Assembly (NCBI RefSeq): GCF_017948595.1
Contig: NZ_JAGFBV010000003.1
Location: 1-64,000 of the forward strand
Reading direction: 5' to 3'
Length of the DNA: 64,000 bases
Origin: Flavobacterium geliluteum
Lineage (GTDB): Bacteria > Bacteroidota > Bacteroidia > Flavobacteriales > Flavobacteriaceae
Each line of letters opens with the position of its first letter. Positions within the stretch are counted from its first letter, which is position 1. This document shows positions 15,752 through 24,883 of this stretch, piece after piece. A program made the position numbers and the translations under genes. A model generated the notes under the pieces. The model did not search any database. It was given only the letters and a program-made list of their open reading frames with translations, and was not told the DNA's origin.

Positions 15752-17140
15752 ATGGATATAAGAAAAAAAATTACAATTACGTATGTTGCACTTTCGACCT
15801 TTAGCACGTTGCTATTGTGTATTGTTGTATTTGTTTTGTTTAGGGCAAATAATCAATATTATTTTTTAAAACGTTTGGAAGACAGAGCCAAAATTGTAGC
15901 GTCTATTCATTTTCAGAAAGATCTTGAGAAAATCAAGTATTACCGCAACCTTAAAAAAAATGGCTTAGAAGAACTTATAGAAGAAGAGGAGTTTGTTCTG
16001 CGGGTTAATAGTCAAAACAGCTTTGAGTACAATACCAATCTTAATTTGCCTAACGAGTTTTATACCAATATATTAAAGACTGGAAAAGACTTTTTTGAGG
16101 TAGATAATAAATATTATCTCGGGCAAATTTTTACCGAAAGCAATCAAAAATATATTGTAATTGTGGGCGCTCGTGATAGAAAAGGAAAAACAACGACCGT
16201 TTATATTGTAAAAATAATGCTTTTTGGTGGTATCGGATTTGTGTTTCTAGCTTTCTTTTTGGGAAGGTTTTTGGCAAAACGAGTTATTAATCCGGTGGCA
16301 AGAATAACCAAGGAGGTAAACAGAATTAGCGCATCTAATTTGCATAACAGACTTCCGGAAGTAAAAAATTCTGATGAAATTTCGGATCTGACGGCGACTT
16401 TTAATGATATGCTCGACAGATTAGAAACCTCATTTGAGATTCAGGCTAATTTTATAAATAATGCTTCGCACGAGCTAAAAACACCTATTACAACGATCAT
16501 CGCAGAAGCCGAAATCATGTTGTTGAAAGATAGGGAAGTAGCAGAGTATAAAGAGTCGCTGGAGAATATTTACAGTCAGGCGTCACGATTAGGAAATCTA
16601 ACAGAAAGCCTGCTAAAGCTCACGCAAACGGGCTATGATGGAAAAAAACAAGTACTTGATATTGCCAGAATCGATGAGTTATTGATGGAGGTGAAATCCG
16701 ATTTGGATAAAATTTTTCCAGATAACCGAGTGAGTATCAAACTTAATTTTGCTCCAAAAGATTCTAATTTATTGCTATTGCCTTGTAACAAGCCTTTGTT
16801 AGAACTCGCTATTAATAATATTATCACTAATGGTGTCAAATACTCTGATAATAATGAGGTATTTGTAACGCTTTCTGCCAATCAGGAAATGATCAGGATT
16901 ACGATTAACGATATTGGTATCGGGATTCCGCCAGAAGATATTCCGCATTTGTACGAGCCTTTCTTTAGAGGAAAAATTGCAACCAAATATATTGGTTATG
17001 GTTTAGGACTTCCTTTGGCATCTAAAATTATCCGTATGCATGACGGAGAATTACAAGTGCAATCGGAAGAAAATAAAGGTACAATTGTGACGATTATCTT
17101 TAAAAAATCCAACATTAAAATTTCTAATGTTAAATCTTAG
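15752..17140 (+). CDS. HAMP-domain sensor histidine kinase
   Basis: This is a 462-residue inner-membrane kinase: TM1 at about residues 10-32, an extracytoplasmic sensor of about 115 residues, TM2 at about 155-175, HAMP (about 176-230), a HisKA dimerisation domain with phospho-acceptor His240 (NNASHELKTP), and HATPase_c with N-box (NNIITNGVKYSD), G1 box (INDIGIGIPPED) and G2 box (GYGLGLPLAS). The domain order is that of a classical EnvZ/CusS-type kinase. It partners the upstream OmpR regulator. The sensor domain has no recognisable ligand motif. Confidence 0.93.
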   Translation: MDIRKKITITYVALSTFSTLLLCIVVFVLFRANNQYYFLKRLEDRAKIVASIHFQKDLEKIKYYRNLKKNGLEELIEEEEFVLRVNSQNSFEYNTNLNLPNEFYTNILKTGKDFFEVDNKYYLGQIFTESNQKYIVIVGARDRKGKTTTVYIVKIMLFGGIGFVFLAFFLGRFLAKRVINPVARITKEVNRISASNLHNRLPEVKNSDEISDLTATFNDMLDRLETSFEIQANFINNASHELKTPITTIIAEAEIMLLKDREVAEYKESLENIYSQASRLGNLTESLLKLTQTGYDGKKQVLDIARIDELLMEVKSDLDKIFPDNRVSIKLNFAPKDSNLLLLPCNKPLLELAINNIITNGVKYSDNNEVFVTLSANQEMIRITINDIGIGIPPEDIPHLYEPFFRGKIATKYIGYGLGLPLASKIIRMHDGELQVQSEENKGTIVTIIFKKSNIKISNVKS

Positions 17141-17217
17141 GAATTTCTAATTTTAAATTAAGTCCCTTCTAATTTGGGAGAACTTATTTTGTAAGTGTAA
17201 ACTAAACGATTATACTT

Positions 17218-17940
17218 ATGAAAAATTTCCTTATACCTACCACCTTAAAAGACGATACTATTAGCGCTGTAAAAGCCGCCATTCATCAATCTAAACAAAA
17301 TTCGTGCGAGATTATTTTAATGCTCGTTTCTGAAACCCCGGATACTTTTTCTGCCTCACATTTTTTACGCGAAATGAAAACAGGTCTTACCACTAGTCAG
17401 GAAGAAGTTTTAGAAACGTGTCGCTATATGGTTAATCATACTTCAAATTGCAAAATAAAAATACACAATCAGTACGGACTTTCGTTGCCTATTTTTAGAA
17501 ATATTATTGAAGCTTTTACGGTAAAATTAGTGATTTTGCCACATTCTTATAAAAAAGAAACCAAGCGTATTCATCAGTATTTGATACAATTGGCAGGAAA
17601 TCAAAAATGTCCGATTTTGCATTTAGGGGTAGAGCCATTCAAAGAAGATTCTAATAAAGCGCTTTACATCGAAAACGGCAAAGCCAATATGCATGTAAAA
17701 GATATTCAGCAGTTTTTGAGTGATAATTTTTCTTTTGAAATCGTGAGCCAAACAGCCAAGCTAGAAGACAATTACGAAGATTTGGCACCGTATTTAGACG
17801 AAGCTATTTCAAAGTATGATATTGATTTATTAGTTGAAACCCGAAAAGGAGAGAAAATAAAATTTCAAAAATCAAAAAAAGAAAGTATCAACGAGCGATT
17901 GGGATTACCTGTTTTATCACTTTATGAGGAGTTTGTTTAA
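17218..17940 (+). CDS. Universal stress protein-like protein
   Basis: This 240-residue cytoplasmic protein opens with a UspA-like strand and loop (MKNFLIPTTLKDDTISAVKAA), followed by IILMLVSET and VKLVILPHSYKK at the spacing of a Usp alpha/beta fold. The ATP-binding glycine motif (G-x2-G-x9-G-S/T) is not clear, since CPILHLGVEP stands where it would be expected, so nucleotide binding is doubtful. The second half (about 150-240) looks like a degenerate repeat of the fold. It is followed at 42 bp by a bestrophin gene, so the two may form a unit downstream of the two-component pair. Confidence 0.55.
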   Translation: MKNFLIPTTLKDDTISAVKAAIHQSKQNSCEIILMLVSETPDTFSASHFLREMKTGLTTSQEEVLETCRYMVNHTSNCKIKIHNQYGLSLPIFRNIIEAFTVKLVILPHSYKKETKRIHQYLIQLAGNQKCPILHLGVEPFKEDSNKALYIENGKANMHVKDIQQFLSDNFSFEIVSQTAKLEDNYEDLAPYLDEAISKYDIDLLVETRKGEKIKFQKSKKESINERLGLPVLSLYEEFV

Positions 17941-17982
17941 GAGCTTAATTTTAAAAGCTAAGTTTAATTTAAAACAAAAAAT

Positions 17983-18930
17983 ATGTTATTAAAAAAGCGA
18001 ATTCCAATGAAGTATGTGCTTGGAAAAATTAAAGTTGAATTAGGACTTCTGCTTGCATACACGACACTGTTCGAAATATTTCATCATTATTTTATAAATG
18101 TTTCTGTAGATGTTCCGATTGCGATCCCTACAATGATTGGTACAATTATATCTCTTTTATTGGCTTTTAAGTCGAATCAGGCCTATGACAGATGGTGGGA
18201 AGCCAGAATCATCTGGGGATCTATTGTAAATGAGTCCCGAACTTTGATAAGACAGATGCTAACATTCTATAAAGATCCGGATTTTTCTGTTGAAGCAAAT
18301 GAATTCAAGGAAAATTTTACCAAAAGACAAATTGCGTGGTGCTACAGTTTGGGTCAGGCTTTGAGAAATAAAGATGCCATAAAGCCTATTAAAAATCTGA
18401 TAAGCGAAGAAGAATTACGTTTTGTAAAAAATCATCAAAACATTCCGAATGCCATATTATTACTGCACGCCAGAGATCTTAGAATTGCCAGAAAAGAGAA
18501 GCGATTCAACACGTATCAGCAAGTAGAAATTGACAATACACTGACAAGATTATGTGATGCCATGGGAAAATGCGAACGCATTAAAAACACTATTTTCCCA
18601 ACTACGTATAGTATGTATATCCGAATGACATTGTGTTTGTTTGTACTCTTATTGCCTTTCGGACTGATTAGTTTGTTGAGCTGGTTTGCAATTCCGTTGA
18701 TTACTATTATTGGAGGTACATTTTTCTTAATCGAAAAAATGGCCATTCATTTACAAGATCCTTTCGAAAACAGACCAACAGATACGCCGGTTACTGCTAT
18801 TTCGAATACAATTGAAAAGAACTTAATGCAAATGCTTAACGAATATCAAAGCGAATTTGATATCATAAATGAATTTGATCTAAAGTCGCAACCTGCAAAA
18901 GTAAATAAAGATGAATACTATGTCTTATAA
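17983..18930 (+). CDS. Bestrophin-family ion channel (UPF0187/YneE-like)
   Basis: This 315-residue membrane protein shows the bestrophin pattern: N-terminal membrane helices (VELGLLLAYTTLFEIF and PIAIPTMIGTIISLLLAF), the signature FKSNQAYDRWWEAR, a helical cytoplasmic part, then a second membrane pair around residues 205-255 (TLCLFVLLLPFGLISLLSWF). The conserved acidic stretch DPFENRPTDTPV near residue 258 matches the C-terminal part of the family. Bacterial members conduct anions or cations, and selectivity cannot be told here. ATG codons at residues 1 and 9 are both possible starts. Confidence 0.85.
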   Translation: MLLKKRIPMKYVLGKIKVELGLLLAYTTLFEIFHHYFINVSVDVPIAIPTMIGTIISLLLAFKSNQAYDRWWEARIIWGSIVNESRTLIRQMLTFYKDPDFSVEANEFKENFTKRQIAWCYSLGQALRNKDAIKPIKNLISEEELRFVKNHQNIPNAILLLHARDLRIARKEKRFNTYQQVEIDNTLTRLCDAMGKCERIKNTIFPTTYSMYIRMTLCLFVLLLPFGLISLLSWFAIPLITIIGGTFFLIEKMAIHLQDPFENRPTDTPVTAISNTIEKNLMQMLNEYQSEFDIINEFDLKSQPAKVNKDEYYVL

Positions 18931-18955
18931 TTAATTTTGGTTTCTTAATTGTTAG

Positions 18956-18998
18956 CCAGACAGCATTGCTTTATTGTTTTTGCTGTCTGGTTTTCTTT
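18956..18998. terminator. Bidirectional terminator
   Basis: CCAGACAGC (18956-18964) pairs with GCTGTCTGG (18982-18990), followed by TTTTCTTTTTT. It lies between the convergent bestrophin and MocR-type genes. Confidence 0.8.
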
Positions 18999-19000
18999 TT

Positions 19001-20419
19001 TTATGAATCGAGCAGTTTGCCTAAAGTTTGTATCGAATGCCTTAATTCATTCGTCCACGGAAGGCCAAAACTCAATCGCATGCAGTTTGAAAATTGATCC
19101 TGAAAAGAGAAAATTCGACCAGGCGCAATGCTGATATTATGTTTCATAGCCAAATGATAAAAGTCCCCAGTGTCTATTTTTTTGTCTAATTCTACCCAGA
19201 GGAAAAACCCGCCTTGTGGTTGACTCACTTTTGTACCTGCAGGAAACGATTCTAAAACAGTGTTGATATAATTATTACAGTTTTGATGCAGTATTTGACG
19301 TATTTTTCTAAGGTGATTTTCGTATCTGCCATTTTTCAAGAAATCGCCCACCACTTCATGCGTAATAGTGGGAGAGGAGAGCGTGTGATAAATTTTGTTA
19401 CGCAATATTTCTTTTTTAAATTTTCCCGGAGATACCCAGCCCACACGATAACCCGGAGCAAGCGTTTTAGATACCGAACTGCAACAAAGCACAATACCAC
19501 TTTCATCATAGGTTTTGCAGTTGGTTGGTCGGCTTGAGCCAAAGTACAAATCCCCGTGTATATCATCTTCTATGAGCGGAATATTATAAAATTCCATCAG
19601 TTTTACGACTTCTTTTTTATGTTCTGCTGGCATCATGCTTCCGGACGGATTGCTAAAATTACTCATAAGCAGACAAAGGCTTACTTTTTTGGTCGAAAGT
19701 GCTTTTTTTAATGCATCCAATTCTATGCCTGTTGTCATGTTGGTGGGTAGTTCCATAATGTACAATCCCAATGATTTGGCCAACTGCAAAATTCCGAAAT
19801 AAGCTGGACTTTCGGTGATAATCGTATCTCCAGGTTGGGTTAACGTTCTTAAGCAGTGCGATATTGCGCTAGTACATCCAGGTGTCGTCACAATATCATC
19901 TTCAGTCAGAGATCCGCCCCATGTAAAAGACCATCTTGCAATTTCTCTTCTAAGGTTAAGGTTGCCTTGTACTTGCTCGTAACTGGTACCGCTATTGGGC
20001 AGCTGGCGCATTGCCTGAATCATTCCTTTATTTAATTTGGCAATCGGAAGCAGCTCATTAGACGGAAAACCCAACGAAAGCATCGTGATGTTGTCATCGG
20101 TCATATTGCCGTAAACTTGATCGATTAAATCTTCACGATCGATATTGGCAGATCTTAAAATAGGACTACTTGGCGAAGGCTCAGCAATAATTCTTGCAGA
20201 GGTATTACTCACATAATAGCCAGATTGTGGTCGTGATTCTATTAGCGATCGGCTTTCAATTTCGTAATAGGCTTTGCTTACCGTACTCATGCTGTAACCT
20301 GTTTCTGCACAGACTTCTCGTATCGATGGCAATTTGTCGCCTACGTTTAAAACGCCCGATTTTATTTGTTTTTCGATTCTGTCAGCAAATTGCAAATACA
20401 AATAATTTGAATTTTTCAT
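19001..20419 (-). CDS. MocR-type GntR regulator with aminotransferase domain
   Basis: About 472 residues, from the ATG at 20419; a TTG 21 nt upstream is less likely. The N-terminal GntR winged helix (about 5-72) contains the signature KLPSIREVCAETGYSMSTVSKAYYEIE. A fold-type I aminotransferase domain follows (about 105-470) with the PLP lysine in CCSSVSKTLAPGYRVGW and an IIEDDIHGDLYF motif with the Asp that contacts the PLP ring. MocR proteins use PLP or an amino acid as effector. It is divergent from an EamA/RarD transporter gene across about 100 bp, so that transporter is its likely target. Confidence 0.9.
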   Translation of the reverse strand: MKNSNYLYLQFADRIEKQIKSGVLNVGDKLPSIREVCAETGYSMSTVSKAYYEIESRSLIESRPQSGYYVSNTSARIIAEPSPSSPILRSANIDREDLIDQVYGNMTDDNITMLSLGFPSNELLPIAKLNKGMIQAMRQLPNSGTSYEQVQGNLNLRREIARWSFTWGGSLTEDDIVTTPGCTSAISHCLRTLTQPGDTIITESPAYFGILQLAKSLGLYIMELPTNMTTGIELDALKKALSTKKVSLCLLMSNFSNPSGSMMPAEHKKEVVKLMEFYNIPLIEDDIHGDLYFGSSRPTNCKTYDESGIVLCCSSVSKTLAPGYRVGWVSPGKFKKEILRNKIYHTLSSPTITHEVVGDFLKNGRYENHLRKIRQILHQNCNNYINTVLESFPAGTKVSQPQGGFFLWVELDKKIDTGDFYHLAMKHNISIAPGRIFSFQDQFSNCMRLSFGLPWTNELRHSIQTLGKLLDS

Positions 20420-20516
20420 AAAAAAACTGTTATGGTGCAATTTACAAAAACTGTATCTGTATTGCTGTTTTATTTTTAAGAAATTTGTCTCAGTAGAAAT
20501 AATAAATTAGAATTTC

Positions 20517-21428
20517 GTGAAAACAACAAAATACTACGTAGCGGCAATTAGCGCCTACACCATTTGGGGATTTTTTAGTTTGGTTTTAAAGCCAATTCAT
20601 GCGTATCCTTCTTTGGATATTTTATTCAATCGTGTTTTTAGCTGTAGTATTTTGATGTTGCTGATCGTTTTTGTTTTTAAAAGAAAAAGGTTAAAAGAAA
20701 CGGTAGCAACATTTAAGGCATTGCCAAAATCTCAAAAAAGAAAAACCATTTTATTAAACATTGGTGGGAGCATTTTTCTCACTTCCAATTGGTTTACCTT
20801 TATTTATGTAATGAATCATGTGAGTGTAAAAGCGACTTCTTTGGCGTACCTCGTTTGCCCAATTTTGACGACTTTGCTGGCGTATTTTATTTTGCATGAA
20901 AAATTAAGCAAAACACAATGGATTTCTGTCGGGCTGAGTATTTCCGGCTGTTTACTATTGTCGTATGCCGATATAATGGATATGTTTTTTAGCATTATTA
21001 TTGGGTTTACATATGCCTGTTATTTGGTGAGTCAACGCGCGAACAAAGGTTTTGACAAATTTATCGTGCTTACGTTTCATATTTCGCTGGCAGCGCTGTT
21101 TTTATTGCCTTTTTACCCAGCTTACAGCGGTCCTTTTCCAACAGAATTTAAATTTTATTTTTATATTGAAACCATAGCAGTGCTTTTTACTATTTTTCCG
21201 TTGTTTTTGAATTTATATGCGCTTTCTGGACTTAATTCCTCTACTGTCGGAATGTTATTAAATATTAATCCGATGATAGCTTTTGCTTTGGCTACCTTTG
21301 TTTATCACGAACCAATTAGTCTGATACAAGTGATCGCTTACGGAATTATTTTTGCAGCAGTTTTAGTTTTTAATTCGCATCATATTTTTGCAATGAAACA
21401 AAAATGGATTCCGATTTCTAAAAATTAA
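20517..21428 (+). CDS. EamA-family transporter, RarD-like
   Basis: This 303-residue permease has ten hydrophobic segments in two EamA halves. The N-terminal GFFSLVLKPIHAYPSLDILFNRV matches the RarD subgroup of the drug/metabolite transporter superfamily. The start is a GTG at 20517 (GTGAAAACAACA), and no ATG lies nearby in frame. The substrate is unknown; relatives move small metabolites or amino acid derivatives. The divergent MocR-type gene suggests control by an amine or amino acid signal. Confidence 0.85.
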   Translation: MKTTKYYVAAISAYTIWGFFSLVLKPIHAYPSLDILFNRVFSCSILMLLIVFVFKRKRLKETVATFKALPKSQKRKTILLNIGGSIFLTSNWFTFIYVMNHVSVKATSLAYLVCPILTTLLAYFILHEKLSKTQWISVGLSISGCLLLSYADIMDMFFSIIIGFTYACYLVSQRANKGFDKFIVLTFHISLAALFLLPFYPAYSGPFPTEFKFYFYIETIAVLFTIFPLFLNLYALSGLNSSTVGMLLNINPMIAFALATFVYHEPISLIQVIAYGIIFAAVLVFNSHHIFAMKQKWIPISKN

Positions 21429-21550
21429 TAAAATTACCACAACCTTAACAGGATATTTAAACAGGAATGATTATTTTTCATTTCTGTTTTTTTTTTGTTA
21501 AAAACAGTTGTACTATAATCTTGATTTTCCAAAACGATTTAAAATTTATT

Positions 21551-23809
21551 ATGAAAAATACTAAGCTACAAGCCTTCACGCCTTTATTTTATTTATTATG
21601 GTCCGATGATCTTCTGACCCAAAAAGAGTTTACAACTTTAAAAGAATTTATCATTTCTAAGACTGGAATTTCACCAGAAGATCAAGAATACCTTTTTTCT
21701 AAAATTGATATTTCTAATCCGCCTTCGCGAAATGAACTCGCACAATGGAAAGCAGATATTGCAAAAACGATTCAGAATAAACCTTCAATAAAAAATATTT
21801 TTGAACTAGCTGGATCGCTCTCAGAAAAGGATTCAGATATTTATGTATCAGAAAGCGATTTTTTAAAATTAGAAAATGATTTAGGAATTTTAGGAGAAGA
21901 GGTAATTGAGAATTTTAAAAGTAAAGCCGACTCTTTTACAGCGAGTTCTCAAACCACGAATAATTTTGATATTCAAAAAATAACCAAAATTTTGGATGGA
22001 GAGCAAGCTGAAATTATAAAAAAAGTAAAAACAGTTATTTCAAGACCCGAATTTGCTTATGAAACGTCGACAGATATTGCTGTATATCGAGAAACCGTTT
22101 ATGATTGGTGTAAAATTTTAGCCAAAGAAAATCTTGGAAACATGGCTTATCCGAAGCGCTACGGAGGAGGAGAAAACATTGCCGATTATTTTGCCATTAT
22201 GGAAACCCTGAGTTACCATGACTTGAGTTTGGTTATCAAGTTTGGAGTGCAATTTGGGCTATGGGGAATGAGTGTTCAATCTCTCGGGACAGAGAAACAT
22301 TATGCCAAATATTTATACGATATCGGTACTTTAAAACTCCCAGGCTGTTTTGCCATGACCGAAACGCATCATGGTTCTAATGTAAAAGGTTTGGAGACTA
22401 CTGCAACTTACAATCATAACGATCAAACGTTTACGATTCATACCCCCCACGAAAAAGCGCAAAAAGAATACATTGGTAACGCAGCCGTTCATGGCCAAAT
22501 GGCTACGGTTTTTGCAAAACTTATTGTTGACGGACACGATTATGGTGTAAATGCTTTTATAGTTCCTCTTCGTGATGCGGAAGGCAATACGCTAAGTGGA
22601 ATTACCATTTGCGATTGTGGTCATAAAATGGGTCTAAATGGGGTTGATAACGGGACAATTTCTTTTGATAAAGTAATAATTCCGAAAGAAAATATGCTCG
22701 ACAGATTTGCTTCTGTAAATGATAAAGGTGAATTTGAAAGTCCGATACCAAGCGATAACAGACGCTTTTTTACGATGTTGGGAACTTTGGTTGGTGGAAG
22801 AATCGGAATCCCGCGTTCGGCATTGGCTGCGGCTAAATCAGGTCTTACAATTGCCATTCGTTACAGCGATCAACGCAGACAATTTGGACCAGAAGGCGGT
22901 TCTGAAGTACCGATTTTAAATTACAGAATGCACCAATGCAGACTGCTTCCGTATCTTGCCAAAACGTATGCTGTTCATTTTGCTTTGCAATATCTTACGA
23001 AACGTTTTTTAAACAAAACCGAAGCAGAAATGCAGGAAATCGAAGCTTTGGCTGCGGGTATGAAATCCTATTCAACCTGGAGCACGAGAGATATTTTGCA
23101 GGAATGCCGCGAAGCAATTGGTGGAAAAGGCTATTTGTCTGAGAACAGAATTGACGCTCTAAAAAATGATACCGAAATTTATACTACTTTCGAAGGTGAT
23201 AATACTGTTTTGATGCAATTGGTGGCCAAAAATCGTTTGTCGGAGTTTAGAAAATCGTTTGGAGAAATGGGTTCTTTAGGCATTATCAATTATGTGTATG
23301 AAAATGCCAAAACGGCTATTGCAGAGAAAAATCCAATTGCCACCCGCAGAACAGATGAGGAGCATTTACTGGATGATCAGTTTCATATTCAGGCATTTAT
23401 TCATAGAGAAAAAACAATTTTGGCGTCGGCAGCAAGACGTATAAAGAAATTGGTAGACAGTGGTTTAGAACCTTATGATGCTTTCAATGTGGTGCAACAT
23501 CAAATGATTGACGTAGCAGAAGCGTATTTAGAAAGAGTAGTTTTAGAACAATTTCAATTCGCTATACAAGCCATTGAAGATGTAAAAATCAAAGAAATTT
23601 TGACAAAACTAAATCAATTGTATGCATTGGCGCAGATCGAGAAAAACAAAGCATGGTATCTGGAAGATGGTTATATGGAAGCCGTAAAAACAAAAGCGAT
23701 TCGTAAAATGGTCAATCAATTGTGTTGGGACATTCGACCGGATGCAGTTGCTTTGGTCAATGCTTTTGATATTCCCGAAAGCTGTTTAGCGGCTCCGATT
23801 GCGGTATAA
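21551..23809 (+). CDS. Acyl-CoA dehydrogenase/oxidase family enzyme
   Basis: About 752 residues, starting at the ATG in TTATTATGAAAAATACTAAG; an upstream frame start at 21467 would add 28 unlikely residues. The first 150 residues are a helical extension. The acyl-CoA dehydrogenase N and middle domains follow (GCFAMTETHHGSNVKG is the FAD/substrate signature), then C-terminal helices with RRQFGP and the YTTFEGDNTVLMQLVAKN motif seen in acyl-CoA oxidases, and an ACOX-type tail. It would oxidise acyl-CoA to 2-enoyl-CoA with FAD. Length and tail favour the oxidase-like class over the shorter dehydrogenases. It is a single-gene unit with a strong terminator. Confidence 0.88.
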   Translation: MKNTKLQAFTPLFYLLWSDDLLTQKEFTTLKEFIISKTGISPEDQEYLFSKIDISNPPSRNELAQWKADIAKTIQNKPSIKNIFELAGSLSEKDSDIYVSESDFLKLENDLGILGEEVIENFKSKADSFTASSQTTNNFDIQKITKILDGEQAEIIKKVKTVISRPEFAYETSTDIAVYRETVYDWCKILAKENLGNMAYPKRYGGGENIADYFAIMETLSYHDLSLVIKFGVQFGLWGMSVQSLGTEKHYAKYLYDIGTLKLPGCFAMTETHHGSNVKGLETTATYNHNDQTFTIHTPHEKAQKEYIGNAAVHGQMATVFAKLIVDGHDYGVNAFIVPLRDAEGNTLSGITICDCGHKMGLNGVDNGTISFDKVIIPKENMLDRFASVNDKGEFESPIPSDNRRFFTMLGTLVGGRIGIPRSALAAAKSGLTIAIRYSDQRRQFGPEGGSEVPILNYRMHQCRLLPYLAKTYAVHFALQYLTKRFLNKTEAEMQEIEALAAGMKSYSTWSTRDILQECREAIGGKGYLSENRIDALKNDTEIYTTFEGDNTVLMQLVAKNRLSEFRKSFGEMGSLGIINYVYENAKTAIAEKNPIATRRTDEEHLLDDQFHIQAFIHREKTILASAARRIKKLVDSGLEPYDAFNVVQHQMIDVAEAYLERVVLEQFQFAIQAIEDVKIKEILTKLNQLYALAQIEKNKAWYLEDGYMEAVKTKAIRKMVNQLCWDIRPDAVALVNAFDIPESCLAAPIAV

Positions 23810-23816
23810 TTTTTTG

Positions 23817-23864
23817 AACCATATAAGTTATTTACTTCATTGAATAATAATAACTTATATGGTT
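23817..23864. terminator. Bidirectional terminator with 15-bp perfect stem
   Basis: AACCATATAAGTTAT (23817-23831) is perfectly complementary to ATAACTTATATGGTT (23850-23864). It lies between the convergent acyl-CoA oxidase-like and NUDIX regulator genes. Confidence 0.75.
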
Positions 23865-23872
23865 TACTAAAG

Positions 23873-24619
23873 CTACCAACTTCCTTTTAATCCTTCTTTT
23901 AGAGCATTATTGTATTTTTCTAAATCAAAGCTGTACAAATCAGGAGCTTTATGCGCTCCGCCTTTGCGGGATTCGTCTAATTTGGTTAGAATATCATACC
24001 GTAATATTTTGCGGTAAAAATTTCCTCGGTTCAATTTTTCACCCAAAATGATCTCGTATAACTTTTGAAGTTCGGGCATTGTAAATTTCTCAGGAAGCAA
24101 GTTGTACCCAATCGGATGATGGTTTAATTGCTCGCGAAGTGTCAACAATGCTTTGTCAAAAATAGTGCGATGATCCATCATAAACGAAGGAAGATGATCG
24201 ACAGAATGCCACTCGCAAGCCGTAGAATATTCGTCAATAATTAAATTTACTTTCGAAAAATCTGCCAGCGCATAATATCCAATCGAAACGAAACGCTGTT
24301 TGTTCCAAATACTGTCATCATAAGCTTCAAAAGCACTTTCGGAACGCTTTAGATTTCCAAAAGTATAAAATTGCTGCAGATAAACATTTTCGGTACCCGT
24401 TCTGTCTTTTAGGATCCGAATGGCTGCGTCATCTACATTTTCATCTTTTTGCACATAACCTCCTGGTAACGCCCAAGCCTCCTGATCTTTCATTTTGACA
24501 GTCAAAACCTGTAAGGAAGTTTCGTAAAAACCAAAAATAACACAATCAATAGAAAGTGTGGGAATGTATTTTTTCCACGACGCTTCAGATTGGGTTTCCA
24601 GTATTTTTTTGAGTTCCAT
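23873..24619 (-). CDS. NUDIX-family transcriptional regulator (NrtR/AraR-like)
   Basis: This 248-residue protein has an N-terminal NUDIX domain (about 20-155) and a C-terminal winged helix (about 165-245; FTMPELQKLYEIILGEKLNRGNFYRKI). The NUDIX box at 54-75 keeps the glycines and E60 but has I69, D72 and R73 where the catalytic glutamates of R-E-U-x-E-E should be, so hydrolysis is unlikely. That is the known state of NrtR-type regulators that sense ADP-ribose or sugars, including the Bacteroides AraR group. It is divergent from a GH3 gene, with a 19-bp palindrome between them, so it probably controls sugar-use genes. Confidence 0.85.
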   Translation of the reverse strand: MELKKILETQSEASWKKYIPTLSIDCVIFGFYETSLQVLTVKMKDQEAWALPGGYVQKDENVDDAAIRILKDRTGTENVYLQQFYTFGNLKRSESAFEAYDDSIWNKQRFVSIGYYALADFSKVNLIIDEYSTACEWHSVDHLPSFMMDHRTIFDKALLTLREQLNHHPIGYNLLPEKFTMPELQKLYEIILGEKLNRGNFYRKILRYDILTKLDESRKGGAHKAPDLYSFDLEKYNNALKEGLKGSW

Positions 24620-24807
24620 TTTTTTTATTTGTGTTCAAATTTACTGTTTTTCTTTAAGATAGTTACTTCCGGATCTTTTTAATCTACGGATTAATATTGG
24701 TCTGAATCCCGTATTTGTTGGTAATAATAAAAAGATAGTGCTTAATAATTATGGTTAATGAAATTTTAAACTGTTTTATTTGTTGATATGAGAAAAAATA
24801 ATTAATA

Positions 24808-24826
24808 TTGCTTCATAATGAAGCAA
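24808..24826. promoter_or_regulatory. 19-bp palindrome, likely operator of the NUDIX regulator
   Basis: TTGCTTCATAATGAAGCAA is a perfect dyad around a single central base. It lies 58 bp before the first GH3 start and 189 bp before the divergent regulator gene. Its position and symmetry fit an operator for the dimeric NrtR-like protein. Confidence 0.5.
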
Positions 24827-24883
24827 TGAATTTTTTAACCATTATACTTTACTATTTACAACCACATTTTAAATTTTTCAAGT

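Noticed and set aside
17110..17135. AACATTA/TAATGTT hairpin at the end of the histidine kinase gene
   Set aside because: It lies mostly in coding sequence of an AT-rich repeat-like tail and lacks a T run.
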